The position numbers and the translations under genes were made by a program. From Desmospora activa DSM 45169 (GTDB lineage: Bacteria > Bacillota > Bacilli > Thermoactinomycetales > DSM-45169): a stretch of 64,000 bases of DNA. The stretch lies in NCBI RefSeq assembly GCF_003046315.1, contig NZ_PZZP01000001.1, forward strand, positions 124,001 to 188,000, read 5' to 3'. Under the pieces are notes generated by a model. The model did no database searches and was not told where the DNA came from. It saw only the letters and a list, made by a program, of their open reading frames with translations. Position 1 is the stretch's first letter. Each line of letters starts with the position of its first letter. Below, in pieces: positions 27,081 to 35,362 of this stretch.

Positions 27081-27320
27081 GTGGATCGAGTTGTAGTTCT
27101 TTACAAAGATCGTCTGATACGTTTGGGATTTGAGCTAATCGAATATATAGCATCTTTGTATGATTGTCAGATCGAGATCATTGATCACACAGAGAAAACA
27201 GAAGAACAAGAACTTGTAGAAGATCTAGTTCAAATCGTGACAGTGTCTAGTTGTAAGTTACACGGCAAGCGTGCTAATAAAGCCAAAAGGTTAGTCAAGG
27301 AGTTGGCTAACGATGATTAA
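27081..27320 (+). pseudogene. tnpA: IS607-type serine recombinase (TnpA), C-terminal remnant
   Basis: 79 codons matching only the C-terminal part of the IS607 serine transposase: DRVVVLYKDRLIRLGFELIEY and QIVTVSSCKLHGKRANKAKR. The MerR-like DNA-binding domain and the catalytic serine region are missing. A stop lies in frame just upstream (27063). Intact members are about 200 residues, so this copy cannot catalyse transposition. It overlaps the start of tnpB by 8 bases, as in intact IS607 elements. Confidence 0.85.
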
Positions 27321-28435
27321 AGCCTACAAAATCCGATTAACCCCTAGCAATAAACAGCGTACACAGTTAGAACAATCGGCACATGTAGCAAGATGGGCAT
27401 ACAACTGGGCACTGAATCAGAAAAAATCCCATTATAAGGAGACGAAAGAGCTATAACCAAGGAGATTTGCGGAAACATCTGACTCAACTGAAAAAAACGG
27501 ATGAATACAAGTGGTTATACAAGTTCAGCAACAACATAACCAAACAGGCAATCAAAGATTGTGATGAAGCATTTAAACGGTTTTTTAAGGGCCTATCGAG
27601 GTTCCCGAGATTTAAGAGCCGAAGACAATCAAAGTGGAGTTTCTACAACGACCCATACAAAGTGAAGTTGGAACCAAACCGAATCCGACTCGAAAAGATC
27701 GGTTGGATACGGTTAGCAGAAACAGGTTACTTGCCAGAAGAATTTAAGCCGTTATCCTATCGGATCAGCAAAGAAGGAATCCATTGGTTTGTTTCCATCA
27801 CAGTAGAAATTCCTGATTACGTGGATCATTCCAAGCCCACTAATCAGCCCGTCGGGGTGGACTTAGGGATAAAAACACTCGCCACACTCAGCACAAGTAA
27901 GGCATTTAAAAACATCAATAAATCAGGCAAAGTGAAACGACTAGAGAAGCGTTTCAAACGGTTGCAAAGGAGGGCTTCTCGTAAATACCAACTGAACAAG
28001 GAGGGAAACCGTTACCGGAAAACACGCAACCTTATAAAACTCGAAAAGAGCATAGCTAAGTTAAGAAGCCGCATCAACAACACCCGAAAGAACTTCATTC
28101 ATCAAATGACAACTGAGATCGTGAAAACCAAGCCTTCTCATATTGTCATTGAGGATTTGAATGTCAACGGGATGATGAAGAAAAAACACCTTGCAAAGCA
28201 CATTCAACAGTGCAACTTCTATGAAATCAGACAGCAACTGGAGTATAAATGCAAGTGGTACAACGTTGAGCTAATGATTGTTGATCGTTGGTATCCCTCA
28301 AGCAAAACATGTTCTAGTTGTGGTCAAATCCATAAAGAACTGAAGTTATCAGACCGTTGGATGAAATGCGACTGCGGGCTCAACATAGATCGGGACTTAA
28401 ATGCCGCGATTAACTTAGCTAAATTAGCGTCTTAG
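27313..28435 (+). pseudogene. tnpB: IS607-associated tnpB, frameshifted near the N-terminus
   Basis: The true start ATG 27313 (MIKAYKIRLTPSNKQR) reads to a stop at 27454-27456. The rest of the protein continues in the next frame from about 27450 (SYNQGDLRKHLTQLKK), so a single indel splits the gene. The downstream part, open from TTG 27467, keeps the RuvC residues (GVDLGIKT Asp, IVIEDLN Glu, NIDRDLNAA Asp) and the zinc ribbon CSSCG...CDCG. TnpB proteins are RNA-guided nucleases encoded with transposons. The frameshift probably makes this one inactive unless the N-terminal loss is tolerated. Confidence 0.85.
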
Positions 28436-28590
28436 TCATTACAAGACAACGCTAATATGTACCGTGAGTTACATGGAAATTTATGCCTGTGGAGTGTTAT
28501 AGCAAACCGTTGTAGGGAGTAAGTGCCGAAGCGGGACACGATGAATCAGGAAGAAAACATAAACTCTTTGTAGAGTTTTGTAAGTTTTTC
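28436..28590 (+). ncRNA. Putative TnpB guide-RNA scaffold / right end of the IS607-type element
   Basis: Directly after tnpB there is a non-coding stretch with the layout of TnpB guide-RNA scaffolds: GCTAATATGTACCGTGAG, GTGGAGTGTTATAGCAAACC, CGGGACACGATGAATCAGG, then a final hairpin AACTCT/AGAGTT. The element should end near 28580-28590, so the guide would come from the bases just before the thioesterase gene. Boundaries are approximate. Confidence 0.5.
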
Positions 28591-28603
28591 GTAACGGTAC
28601 GCC

Positions 28604-29008
28604 ATGGAAACATCCATCCAGATTGAGGTACGACCGACAGAGATTGATGTGATGGGCCATGTAAACAATGCAAAATACCTGGAATATATGGAGTGGAGTC
28701 GGGAAGACTGGTACAACCGGAGCGGGCTTCCCTTTGATGTATTTACCGAAATGAATATCGGTACAGTGACCGTCAACATCAACATCAATTATCGCAAAGA
28801 GGCGCGACTGGGAGAAAAGTTGACGATTTTTACTCGCCCGATTCAAAAAGGACGCACCAGTTATGTGTTGGAACATATCATCATCAACGAACAGGGGGAG
28901 CGGGTGGCGGATGCGACGGTGACCAGTGTTACCATCGATTTAGAAAAAAGAAAGAGCGTCCCGTTGCCGACGCCGTTGGCGCAACGATTTGACGCTCGAG
29001 ATGGTTAA
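28604..29008 (+). CDS. Acyl-CoA thioesterase, YbgC/4-hydroxybenzoyl-CoA thioesterase family
   Basis: 134 residues, one hotdog fold. The family motif is intact: Asp in the EIDVMGHVNNAKYLEYME segment is the usual catalytic residue. Such enzymes hydrolyse acyl-CoA or acyl-ACP thioesters; the substrate cannot be predicted. There is no good ribosome binding site before ATG 28604, and the right end of the IS607 relic stops only some 15-20 bases upstream. The native promoter and leader have probably been displaced. Confidence 0.85.
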   Translation: METSIQIEVRPTEIDVMGHVNNAKYLEYMEWSREDWYNRSGLPFDVFTEMNIGTVTVNININYRKEARLGEKLTIFTRPIQKGRTSYVLEHIIINEQGERVADATVTSVTIDLEKRKSVPLPTPLAQRFDARDG

Positions 29009-29014
29009 CCATCG

Positions 29015-29248
29015 TCACCGGGATTTGCGCAGATCGCCCAGTTCCGCCAGTATACCGTCCAATTCCATCATCGTGAGATTTCCTTTTTTTCTTTCCACCA
29101 TGTCGTATAGATCTTTGATCTCTTCGTACTGATCCAGTTCAAAATCATCGGGATCGATTAAACCGGCATTGACCAGCTTTAAGTGCCCTTTTATCGCTTC
29201 GATCATATAGGTGATGTTTTCCTTGCTCGGTTGCTCTAAATTCATCAA
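29015..29248 (-). CDS. UPF0435/DUF1128 family protein
   Basis: 77 residues (ATG 29248). It starts MNLEQPSKENITYMIEAI and has the conserved LINAGLIDPDDF-like and YEEIKDLYDMV segments of UPF0435, a small acidic helical family found across Bacilli (YfkK in B. subtilis). No function is established. It converges on the thioesterase gene with six bases between the two stops. Confidence 0.85.
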   Translation of the reverse strand: MMNLEQPSKENITYMIEAIKGHLKLVNAGLIDPDDFELDQYEEIKDLYDMVERKKGNLTMMELDGILAELGDLRKSR

Positions 29249-29413
29249 ACCGCTCCTCTCGCTGCTCAGCTTTTCTCATTGTATTAGAAATCACGCAACT
29301 TGCCTACCCATGTTGAAAGGGGGGAAGGGATTTTTAAGTCTGCGTGCTCTTGCTGTTTGCAAACAATTGTGGGAACGAATCTGACTGAGAATTGTGTCAT
29401 GGAGGTGAGTGCA

Positions 29414-29845
29414 GTGCAGCCGGATGCGCGAGAGTCACCTCTGTTTACACAGTTTCTCTACCATTTCAATGTTGACCGCGATTATTATGAGTGTCATGAA
29501 GTGTTGGAGGAGCTGTGGATGGAGGAAGGGAGAGATCCTCTGTACCAAGGACTGTTGCAAGTGGCTGTCGCTTTGTTCCATTGTCGTAACGGCAATGATA
29601 ATGGCGCCCGCAAGTTGTTTCGTAAGGCGTTGGCCAAACTGCGTCAACAACCGGGAGACAGCTTGGGGATCAATTTGGCCCGTTTGCGCCAAGATTGCAC
29701 AAGGTACTTGGAGCGACTGGAACAGGTGGAACAAAAACCGTTTCCCTTTTATAATCTCACCATCGATATACTGGACCCTCAACTTCAAAAACGGGTGGGG
29801 GAGTTGACTGCCAGCGCTTCTAATGGAAGGGAGGTGGACTTGTGA
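29414..29845 (+). CDS. DUF309 family protein
   Basis: 143 residues from GTG 29414, five bases after GGAGGTGA. An open frame continues upstream to 29300 but without such a site. The DUF309 core is clear: YYECHEVLEELWMEE, then LYQGLLQVAVALFHCRNGN and GARKLFRKAL. These small all-helical proteins of Bacilli are uncharacterised; the ECHE..EE pattern suggests metal binding. The stop codon overlaps the GTG start of a 43-codon frame. Confidence 0.82.
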   Translation: MQPDARESPLFTQFLYHFNVDRDYYECHEVLEELWMEEGRDPLYQGLLQVAVALFHCRNGNDNGARKLFRKALAKLRQQPGDSLGINLARLRQDCTRYLERLEQVEQKPFPFYNLTIDILDPQLQKRVGELTASASNGREVDL

Positions 29846-29973
29846 ACGCCATCCGCTTGCTGGATACCCATTGTCATGGGGATCAATTGCTGCCGGATTC
29901 GATGTTAAGGGCGCAACAAGAACCAACGAATGAGAGCGAAACATTCACGGACACGGTGGTAGGGGATCCATAG
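29842..29973 (+). CDS. Short 43-residue frame coupled to the DUF309 gene
   Basis: GTG 29842 overlaps the DUF309 stop (GTGA) and follows AAGGGAGGTGG, an excellent ribosome binding site within the DUF309 gene. The product starts MNAIRLLDTHCHGDQLLP and ends after VVGDP. The LLDTHCHGD start recalls the first strand of TatD-like metal hydrolases, so it may be the stub of a lost downstream gene. Its last part overlaps the convergent ydcF-like gene. Unknown; real translation is likely, function is not. Confidence 0.4.
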   Translation: MNAIRLLDTHCHGDQLLPDSMLRAQQEPTNESETFTDTVVGDP

Positions 29974-30474
29974 ACGTTTGCTGGCACAAGGGGCCGGCAC
30001 GATATCGATTCCCTGTCGGCGGGCATGTAGACAGGCACGGTACATATGATAGTCGTGAGTGATTAAAAAGCATGTCCGCAAGTGGTGCCGTTCCAAAATC
30101 AGGCGGGCAAAAGCGAGGTTTTGCGCGGTGTTGACGGAATTTTCCTCCAGTAGAATAGCGGGAGCGGGGATTCCGCGCTCGATCAGATATCGCTTCATCG
30201 CTTGCGCCTCGCTGATTTGACGGCGGAGGGAACCGCCGCAACAGAGAAAGGTGGAAAATCGCCCTTCCTGGTACAGGGCGAGGGCGTAATCCAGCCGCTC
30301 CTGCAGGGCAGGGCTGGGTTGATCGCCTTGTAGCGCCGCTCCCAGGACGATTCCCGATTCGCGTGTAGATCCGGTTAACGCCTGTTGGCGAAACGCGATA
30401 ACACGGGTGTATAACCGTAAAAACACGAATAGGAAGAGAAGCGTTGCCGGGGCAAACCACCACCACCCGTTCAT
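29905..30474 (-). CDS. YdcF/ElyC-SanA-type (DUF218) membrane-anchored protein
   Basis: 189 residues: an N-terminal membrane helix (about 3-24), then the DUF218 domain with GIVLGAALQGDQPSPALQERLD, CCGGSLRRQISEAQAM, LEENSVNTAQNLAFA and ITHDYHMYRA. Family members act in envelope processes such as undecaprenyl carrier homeostasis or vancomycin exclusion; the biochemistry is unresolved. The start overlaps the stop of the upstream HesB-like gene (ATGA), so the two form one operon. Confidence 0.85.
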   Translation of the reverse strand: MNGWWWFAPATLLFLFVFLRLYTRVIAFRQQALTGSTRESGIVLGAALQGDQPSPALQERLDYALALYQEGRFSTFLCCGGSLRRQISEAQAMKRYLIERGIPAPAILLEENSVNTAQNLAFARLILERHHLRTCFLITHDYHMYRACLHARRQGIDIVPAPCASKRLWIPYHRVRECFALIRWFLLRP

Positions 30475-30806
30475 TTCTCACTAACCCCTTCCGTTCGCGG
30501 TGTCGGGCAAGCGGAAGTAAAAGGAGGATGGGGATGAAAGACGGAAAATGTGTTCGTCTCCTTCTGCCAGTCGATCACAATTCCATCCAGCCATGTTTTC
30601 TCATGCGGCAGGCAAGTAAAAGGAACCTCCGAAGCTTTCGTTTGAAACATGCCCGGTTGTACCTCCGTCATTTCAAGGGCAAAAGAGGGGGTACTGCAAC
30701 CGGAAGTGAGAGGTACCACACGGATTGCCAAGCGATCGGCGTCCGGTTCCTGCATTAAGAGGGCGGTTAAACGAGCGGCGGCCATTTGACTGATATGAAT
30801 GTTCAT
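30471..30806 (-). CDS. HesB/IscA-like (YqkB-type) iron-sulfur biogenesis family protein
   Basis: 111 residues. The N-terminus MNIHISQMAAARLTALL and the central TSGCSTPSFALEM region fit the short HesB-like family seen as YqkB in Bacillus, annotated as iron-sulfur cluster biosynthesis family protein. Only one of the three cysteines of classical A-type carriers is in a recognisable place (SGCS), so cluster carriage is uncertain. First gene of a two-gene operon with the DUF218 gene. Confidence 0.65.
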   Translation of the reverse strand: MNIHISQMAAARLTALLMQEPDADRLAIRVVPLTSGCSTPSFALEMTEVQPGMFQTKASEVPFTCLPHEKTWLDGIVIDWQKETNTFSVFHPHPPFTSACPTPRTEGVSEK

Positions 30807-30926
30807 GATGCGCGATCCTCTCCGCTTTCTAACAAGGTATCAGCTTCAACGTTACTATAGCAGATATCGAAGAGGGGCAAAAGAGCGCGGCAACTAGTCA
30901 CTAAACAAATAAAAGGAGGAATCGGG

Positions 30927-31937
30927 ATGATGAGCCACCCCCAAACATTTCGCGCATGGATGGTGAATCAGGCGGATAATGACTTTTCCATGGAACTAAA
31001 GGAGCTGACCCTCAATGATCTGCCTGTAGGAGATGTATTGGTAAAAGTGGAATATTCCGGGGTCAACTACAAAGACGGATTGGCCAGTATACCTCGTGGA
31101 CGCGTGGTGGAATCTTATCCGATGGTTCCGGGAATCGATCTGGCCGGTCGGGTGGTCGAATCCCAGGATGCTCGTTATCACGTGGGGCAGGAAGTGATTG
31201 TGGCCAGTGCTGAATTGGGGGTTTCCCACTTTGGCGGCTACAGTGAATACGCCCGTGTGCCGGGGGATTGGATTGTGCCGTTGCCTGCGGGTCTCACTTT
31301 GAAAGAAGCGATGGTCCTAGGCACCGCCGGTTTTACCGCCGCTATGTCAGTCGAACGGATGGAGGAAAACGGACTGACTCCGGAAAAGGGACCAGTGTTG
31401 GTGACTGGTGCCACTGGTGGTGTAGGAAGTACAGCGGTTGCCATGCTGGCGCAAAAAGGATATACCGTGGCCGCCAGCACGGGAAAAACCGATGCCGATG
31501 CGTTTCTGCGTGATCTAGGCGCCACTGAGATTTTGCGGCGGGATGAGGTAAAGCCGAACCCCAAGCGTCCCCTGGCCAAAGCGCGATGGGGAGGAGCGGT
31601 GGACCCTGTCGGTGGGGAGGCGCTCTCCTATCTGTTGAGTACCACACGTTTTGGTGGATCGGTGGCGGTGAGCGGGTTGACGGGTGGAACCTCTTTTACC
31701 AGTACGGTTTTTCCCTTCATTTTACGGGGGATCAATTTATTGGGGATCGATTCCGCTCATATCGGCAATGATTATCGCCGTCGCATATGGGGTCGATTAG
31801 CTTCAGACCTAAAGCCCCAAGCCTTGCTGGAACGGATTCATACCGCCGAGGTGACACTGGAAGAGCTGCCTCATTCGCTGTCCACCATTTTAAAGGGCGA
31901 AATCCGAGGCCGTACTTTGGTTCATTTGTCTAAGTAA
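30927..31937 (+). CDS. YhdH/YhfP-family NADPH-dependent oxidoreductase (acryloyl-CoA reductase type)
   Basis: 336 residues; ATG 30927 seven bases after AAAGGAGG. Zinc-free medium-chain reductase of the quinone oxidoreductase class: NYKDGLA, the substrate-domain PMVPGIDLAG, nucleotide motif TGATGGVGSTAVAML, and the C-terminal GINLLGIDS region. AcuI-type homologues reduce acryloyl-CoA; most Bacillus members have no known substrate. Monocistronic. I leave the symbol empty because the subgroup cannot be decided. Confidence 0.88.
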   Translation: MMSHPQTFRAWMVNQADNDFSMELKELTLNDLPVGDVLVKVEYSGVNYKDGLASIPRGRVVESYPMVPGIDLAGRVVESQDARYHVGQEVIVASAELGVSHFGGYSEYARVPGDWIVPLPAGLTLKEAMVLGTAGFTAAMSVERMEENGLTPEKGPVLVTGATGGVGSTAVAMLAQKGYTVAASTGKTDADAFLRDLGATEILRRDEVKPNPKRPLAKARWGGAVDPVGGEALSYLLSTTRFGGSVAVSGLTGGTSFTSTVFPFILRGINLLGIDSAHIGNDYRRRIWGRLASDLKPQALLERIHTAEVTLEELPHSLSTILKGEIRGRTLVHLSK

Positions 31938-32083
31938 AGTGTAATCGATTCTTTTTCAATGGATAACTGGAGCTCACTTGCCAAAAACAGACGAACTCGG
32001 TAAGATGTTGGATATGTTCCAGCAAGCGTTTTTATATAGAATGTATATACAGAAAGAGATGGTCAGTTGAGGGGGAGAAGTGT

Positions 32084-32812
32084 GTGAAACGGTTATGGCT
32101 TGGAGTAGCTGCCTGTGCTTTGTTATTGGGAGGTTGCGGCAAAACGAGTACTGAAGACGATCAGATGTCGATTGGAAAGCAGTTAATGAAAAAAGAGCCG
32201 CCTAAAGTTAAGCTGGAAACAGATGAAGCGGTAAGCCAAGCATGGAAAGAAAAGGGTAAAACAAAAGCACACGGAGCGCTTGTGTTGAAAAACAAAGGGA
32301 AGACGCCGGTTGAGGTTCATTCCGTGCGCTTGGATTTTAAGGATGAACAAGGAAAGGTTTTGGCAAAGGAAGATATTTTAGCCGTGGTGCCCAAAATCGT
32401 CAAACCGGGTGAAAATGTGCATATTGGCGCAACGACGGATTTGCAGGTGTCCGATCCGGATAGACTGGAAACAGTTACTCCTACGATTGAAGCGGAGCCG
32501 GCATGGAAAGATCCTGCCAATGTGGAAGCGAAGCAGGTAGAGTGGAAAATGGGCCAAGATCAGATGGGAACAGTGGAAGGCTCCTTGATTAACAGTAGCG
32601 GGGAACATGTCACTGATCTCTTCGTTACCGCCTCACTCCGTGATGAGGAAGGAAAATTGCTGGGTGTGGTAAACGACTATCTAAATGTTTCCCTTAAACC
32701 GGAAGAAAAAGAGGCATTTAAGCTGCGAAGTGGAAACATCCCTGCCGATACGATAAAAGAAGTCTCCGAAGTGGACGTCCAGGCGTACCCTTTATTTCGG
32801 GAAGAGGAATAG
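32084..32812 (+). CDS. Lipoprotein with FxLYD-like beta domains
   Basis: 242 residues from GTG 32084 (GGGGGAG upstream). The signal ends in the lipobox LLGGC. The mature part has two related beta-sandwich halves, each with a pattern like GALVLKNKGKTPVEVHSVRLDFKD (about 66-88) and GTVEGSLINSSGEHVTDLFV (about 164-183), as in FxLYD domain lipoproteins. Surface-exposed, function unknown. A clear terminator follows. Confidence 0.72.
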   Translation: MKRLWLGVAACALLLGGCGKTSTEDDQMSIGKQLMKKEPPKVKLETDEAVSQAWKEKGKTKAHGALVLKNKGKTPVEVHSVRLDFKDEQGKVLAKEDILAVVPKIVKPGENVHIGATTDLQVSDPDRLETVTPTIEAEPAWKDPANVEAKQVEWKMGQDQMGTVEGSLINSSGEHVTDLFVTASLRDEEGKLLGVVNDYLNVSLKPEEKEAFKLRSGNIPADTIKEVSEVDVQAYPLFREEE

Positions 32813-32837
32813 AGCAAACTGAGTGATGATAAACCAT

Positions 32838-32872
32838 CAAAGCCTGAGCCGCTCGCTCAGGCTTTCGTTTGT
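32838..32872 (+). terminator. Terminator after the FxLYD-like lipoprotein
   Basis: Perfect stem AAGCCTGAGC/GCTCAGGCTT with loop CGCTC, then TCGTTTGTT. Confidence 0.8.
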
Positions 32873-33029
32873 TGGGAGGAACATTGGCGCGAAGTCGGAA
32901 ATTTGACCATACAGCAGTCACCTGCGCGGGGAGCTGTACTTGACACGGGTTTGTGACACAGGGGAGAAATGGTTGACGCCACACGTGATATACTGGGGAC
33001 AAGAGAACGGATTAAAGGGTGAAATAAGA

Positions 33030-33578
33030 ATGGATCAACAAACAGAAAACAACCAAAATCAAGGGTTTCACTATACGCCGTGGGTGGTGGGCCTCACCAT
33101 TGCCATCAATCTGATCATATTGATCTTGTTTCTCTTGCCGGAAGCAGATCGATTTAGCCACCTCGATCTCACCTTTCTGCCGATGATGAATGCCATTTTT
33201 AACAGCTTCACCACTGTATTCCTGGCAGCGGCGCTTTTCTTTATCAAACGGAAAAACATTACGATGCATCGCCGCTTTATCTATGCGGCATTTGGATCGA
33301 CGAGCCTGTTTTTGATCACCTACCTCATTTATCATGGGTTGGCGGAGTCCACCCGCTATGGGGGCAGTGGCATCCTGGCGGCGATCTATTATTTCATTCT
33401 GATCACACACATCATTTTAGCCGCGGTCATCGTACCCTTGGCTTTAATCTCTTTTTTCCGTGGGATCAACATGAAAGTGGAAAAACATCGCAAGATCGCG
33501 CGCTGGACGATGCCCTTGTGGCTTTATGTCAGTATTACCGGTGTGATCATTTACCTGATGATCTCTCCTTATTATTGA
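33030..33578 (+). CDS. DUF420 membrane protein (YozB/CtaM type)
   Basis: 182 residues from ATG 33030 (AAAGGGTGA upstream); a longer frame from 32940 lacks a site. Five predicted TM helices with conserved His residues in RRFIYAAFG, YHGLA, ITHIILA and EKHRKIARW, typical of DUF420. In S. aureus the homologue CtaM is needed for maturation of the haem-A terminal oxidase, so a role in oxidase assembly is plausible. No oxidase genes are near; an SCO protein is encoded 14 kb away. Confidence 0.85.
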   Translation: MDQQTENNQNQGFHYTPWVVGLTIAINLIILILFLLPEADRFSHLDLTFLPMMNAIFNSFTTVFLAAALFFIKRKNITMHRRFIYAAFGSTSLFLITYLIYHGLAESTRYGGSGILAAIYYFILITHIILAAVIVPLALISFFRGINMKVEKHRKIARWTMPLWLYVSITGVIIYLMISPYY

Positions 33579-33690
33579 GTAGTGGGCCAACCATAGGGTT
33601 GGCTTTTGCTTTTCCAGCGGAAGGAACGGATCGGGGCGGTGACGAAGGAAAATAGGTGAATAAGCAAAGGAATCGAAAGGGGATTTATGC

Positions 33691-34296
33691 ATGATTGACG
33701 ATTGGGATCAGATGTATGCCAGTGGAGAGTACAGTCATCATTGGGATTACGCTTATCCCTCACAAGAGTTGGTCGCTTTCGTCGCTTCCATCGCTTTTCC
33801 CCCGGATGCCTGTGCGGTGGATGTGGGTTGTGGAGCCGGTCGAGAGGCAGTGTTTTTAGCCGAGTACGGCTTCCGCGTGGTTGGAGTGGATCTGAGCCGG
33901 GAAGCGCTGCACATCGCCGCAAAACGTGCGCGGGAAGCCGAAGTGGAGGTGGATTGGCATCACGGAAACGTTCTGCGGCTACCAGTGGACGATCAAACCG
34001 TCGACCTGATCAATGACCGTGGTTGCTTTCACTTGATTCCCGAGGAAGATCGCAATCGTTATGCCGTGGAAGCAGCTCGTGTGTTAAAACCCGGTGGGCG
34101 GCTTTTTTTGCGAGGATGCCGAATGAATGAAGCGAATTGGGATCGGTTTGTAGCGGTGACGCCGGAGGCGGTAGATCGCCATTTTGGGGAATGGTTTGAA
34201 CGGGGGCCCGTTTTGCCGCTACGTTTGGTATCCGATGCCGGTGGTGAAGGGCTGCCAGCAAACTTGGTGGTGTTGCGACGGCGCCAGGATGGATAA
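33691..34296 (+). CDS. Class I SAM-dependent methyltransferase
   Basis: 201 residues; ATG 33691. SAM-binding motif I VDVGCGAGREAVFLAEYG, acidic loop GVDLS, and motif IV region VDLINDRGCFHLIPEED. It resembles small-molecule methyltransferases of the TehB/thiopurine type. Substrate unknown. Monocistronic, ended by a bidirectional terminator. Confidence 0.85.
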   Translation: MIDDWDQMYASGEYSHHWDYAYPSQELVAFVASIAFPPDACAVDVGCGAGREAVFLAEYGFRVVGVDLSREALHIAAKRAREAEVEVDWHHGNVLRLPVDDQTVDLINDRGCFHLIPEEDRNRYAVEAARVLKPGGRLFLRGCRMNEANWDRFVAVTPEAVDRHFGEWFERGPVLPLRLVSDAGGEGLPANLVVLRRRQDG

Positions 34297-34297
34297 C

Positions 34298-34331
34298 AGA
34301 AAACGAACTGCCTCATGGCAGTTCGTTTTCG
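34298..34331. terminator. Bidirectional terminator
   Basis: 13-bp perfect stem AAAACGAACTGCC/GGCAGTTCGTTTT. It serves the methyltransferase gene and the convergent small membrane gene. Confidence 0.85.
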
Positions 34332-34514
34332 TTAAGAACGGTGTTGTTCCAAGGAGTTGTCTATCAGAGTATCCATCGTGTCGGAATGTGATTGACTGCG
34401 GGAGTGCTTTCGCCGTTTAAGCATTCGCTCGATCCCCCATGTTCCCATGATAGAGAACAAAAGCCCCACGCCAAGAAACAAGCCAATGATCAACTGTGGT
34501 GGCCACTCACTCAT
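34332..34514 (-). CDS. Small single-helix membrane protein, unknown
   Basis: 60 residues with one hydrophobic helix (about 8-28, LIIGLFLGVGLLFSIMGTW) followed by a basic patch and a Ser/Asp-rich tail. It ends directly at a bidirectional terminator, which supports a real minus-strand gene. The ribosome binding site is weak (AGAGGG at long spacing). The basic residues after the helix predict a cytoplasmic tail. No family recognised. Confidence 0.45.
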   Translation of the reverse strand: MSEWPPQLIIGLFLGVGLLFSIMGTWGIERMLKRRKHSRSQSHSDTMDTLIDNSLEQHRS

Positions 34515-34624
34515 ATTTTCTCAGACCCTCTTTCCCAATTTCTTTCTCTGTTGTTGATTATACACCAACGAAAGGATCAATTCCTTTTCTTTTTCCAAAA
34601 AGAACGATGAGGAGCGAATCCCAA

Positions 34625-35356
34625 TTGGAAACGAACATTCACCGTTTGGCGGAGTGGATACAGACAGCGGAAGGAACGGTAGTCTTAACAGGTGCGGGTA
34701 TGTCGACAGAAAGCGGCATTCCCGATTTTCGCTCCCGCGAAGGGTTCTGGAAGCGGGTCGATCCGCAGCGGGTGGCAACCGTATCCGCCTTGGAGGAGGA
34801 ATATGAGACTTTTCACCATTTTTATCGTCTGCGCATAAGAGGATTAGAGCGAGTCCATCCCCATCCCGGTCATCAGGTGTTGGCCCGCTGGGAGCAGCAG
34901 GGCTACATCCGGGGAATCGCCACCCAAAATGTGGACCGTTTGCACCAACGGGCGGGTAACCGGCAGGTATGGGAGTTGCACGGAAATATTTTGCAATTTC
35001 ACTGCCATGATTGCAAGAAGGCGGCGGAACGATCCCGTTTTTTGCAACAGAAACCTTGTGTGCATTGCGGAGGGCGTCTGCGACCGGATATTATTCTGTT
35101 TGGCGAATGGTTGCCGGAAACGACGTGGAGCGAGGCGATGGAGGCGGTACAACAAGCGGATCTGCTGCTGGTGATTGGAACTAGTCTCGAAGTGTATCCG
35201 GTTAATCAGATGCCGCAGCTGTGCCCGGGTAAAACGGTATTGATCAATGCGGACAAGACGGCGATGGATCGTCAATTGGATTTGGTGATTAGCGGTAAGG
35301 CAGGGGAAGTGTTACAACATGTCGATCAGATTGTAGCCAAAACAGAGGAAGGGTGA
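34625..35356 (+). CDS. NAD-dependent protein deacylase, sirtuin family
   Basis: About 243 residues from TTG 34625, with GAGGAG ten bases upstream; the frame is open further upstream but without a good site, and this length is normal. GAGMSTESGIPDFR (NAD loop), QNVDRLHQRAG, the catalytic His in WELHGN, a zinc site with CHDC and CVHCGG, and the GTSLEVYPV motif are all intact. It removes acyl groups from lysines, using NAD. It may be co-transcribed with the downstream YkqA-like gene (6 bases apart). Confidence 0.92.
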   Translation: METNIHRLAEWIQTAEGTVVLTGAGMSTESGIPDFRSREGFWKRVDPQRVATVSALEEEYETFHHFYRLRIRGLERVHPHPGHQVLARWEQQGYIRGIATQNVDRLHQRAGNRQVWELHGNILQFHCHDCKKAAERSRFLQQKPCVHCGGRLRPDIILFGEWLPETTWSEAMEAVQQADLLLVIGTSLEVYPVNQMPQLCPGKTVLINADKTAMDRQLDLVISGKAGEVLQHVDQIVAKTEEG

Positions 35357-35362
35357 GTTGCA

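Noticed and set aside
33691-34316. Antisense and +1-frame readings of the methyltransferase region
   Set aside because: Motif I and the acidic loop of a methyltransferase fix the true frame; the other frames lack signals.
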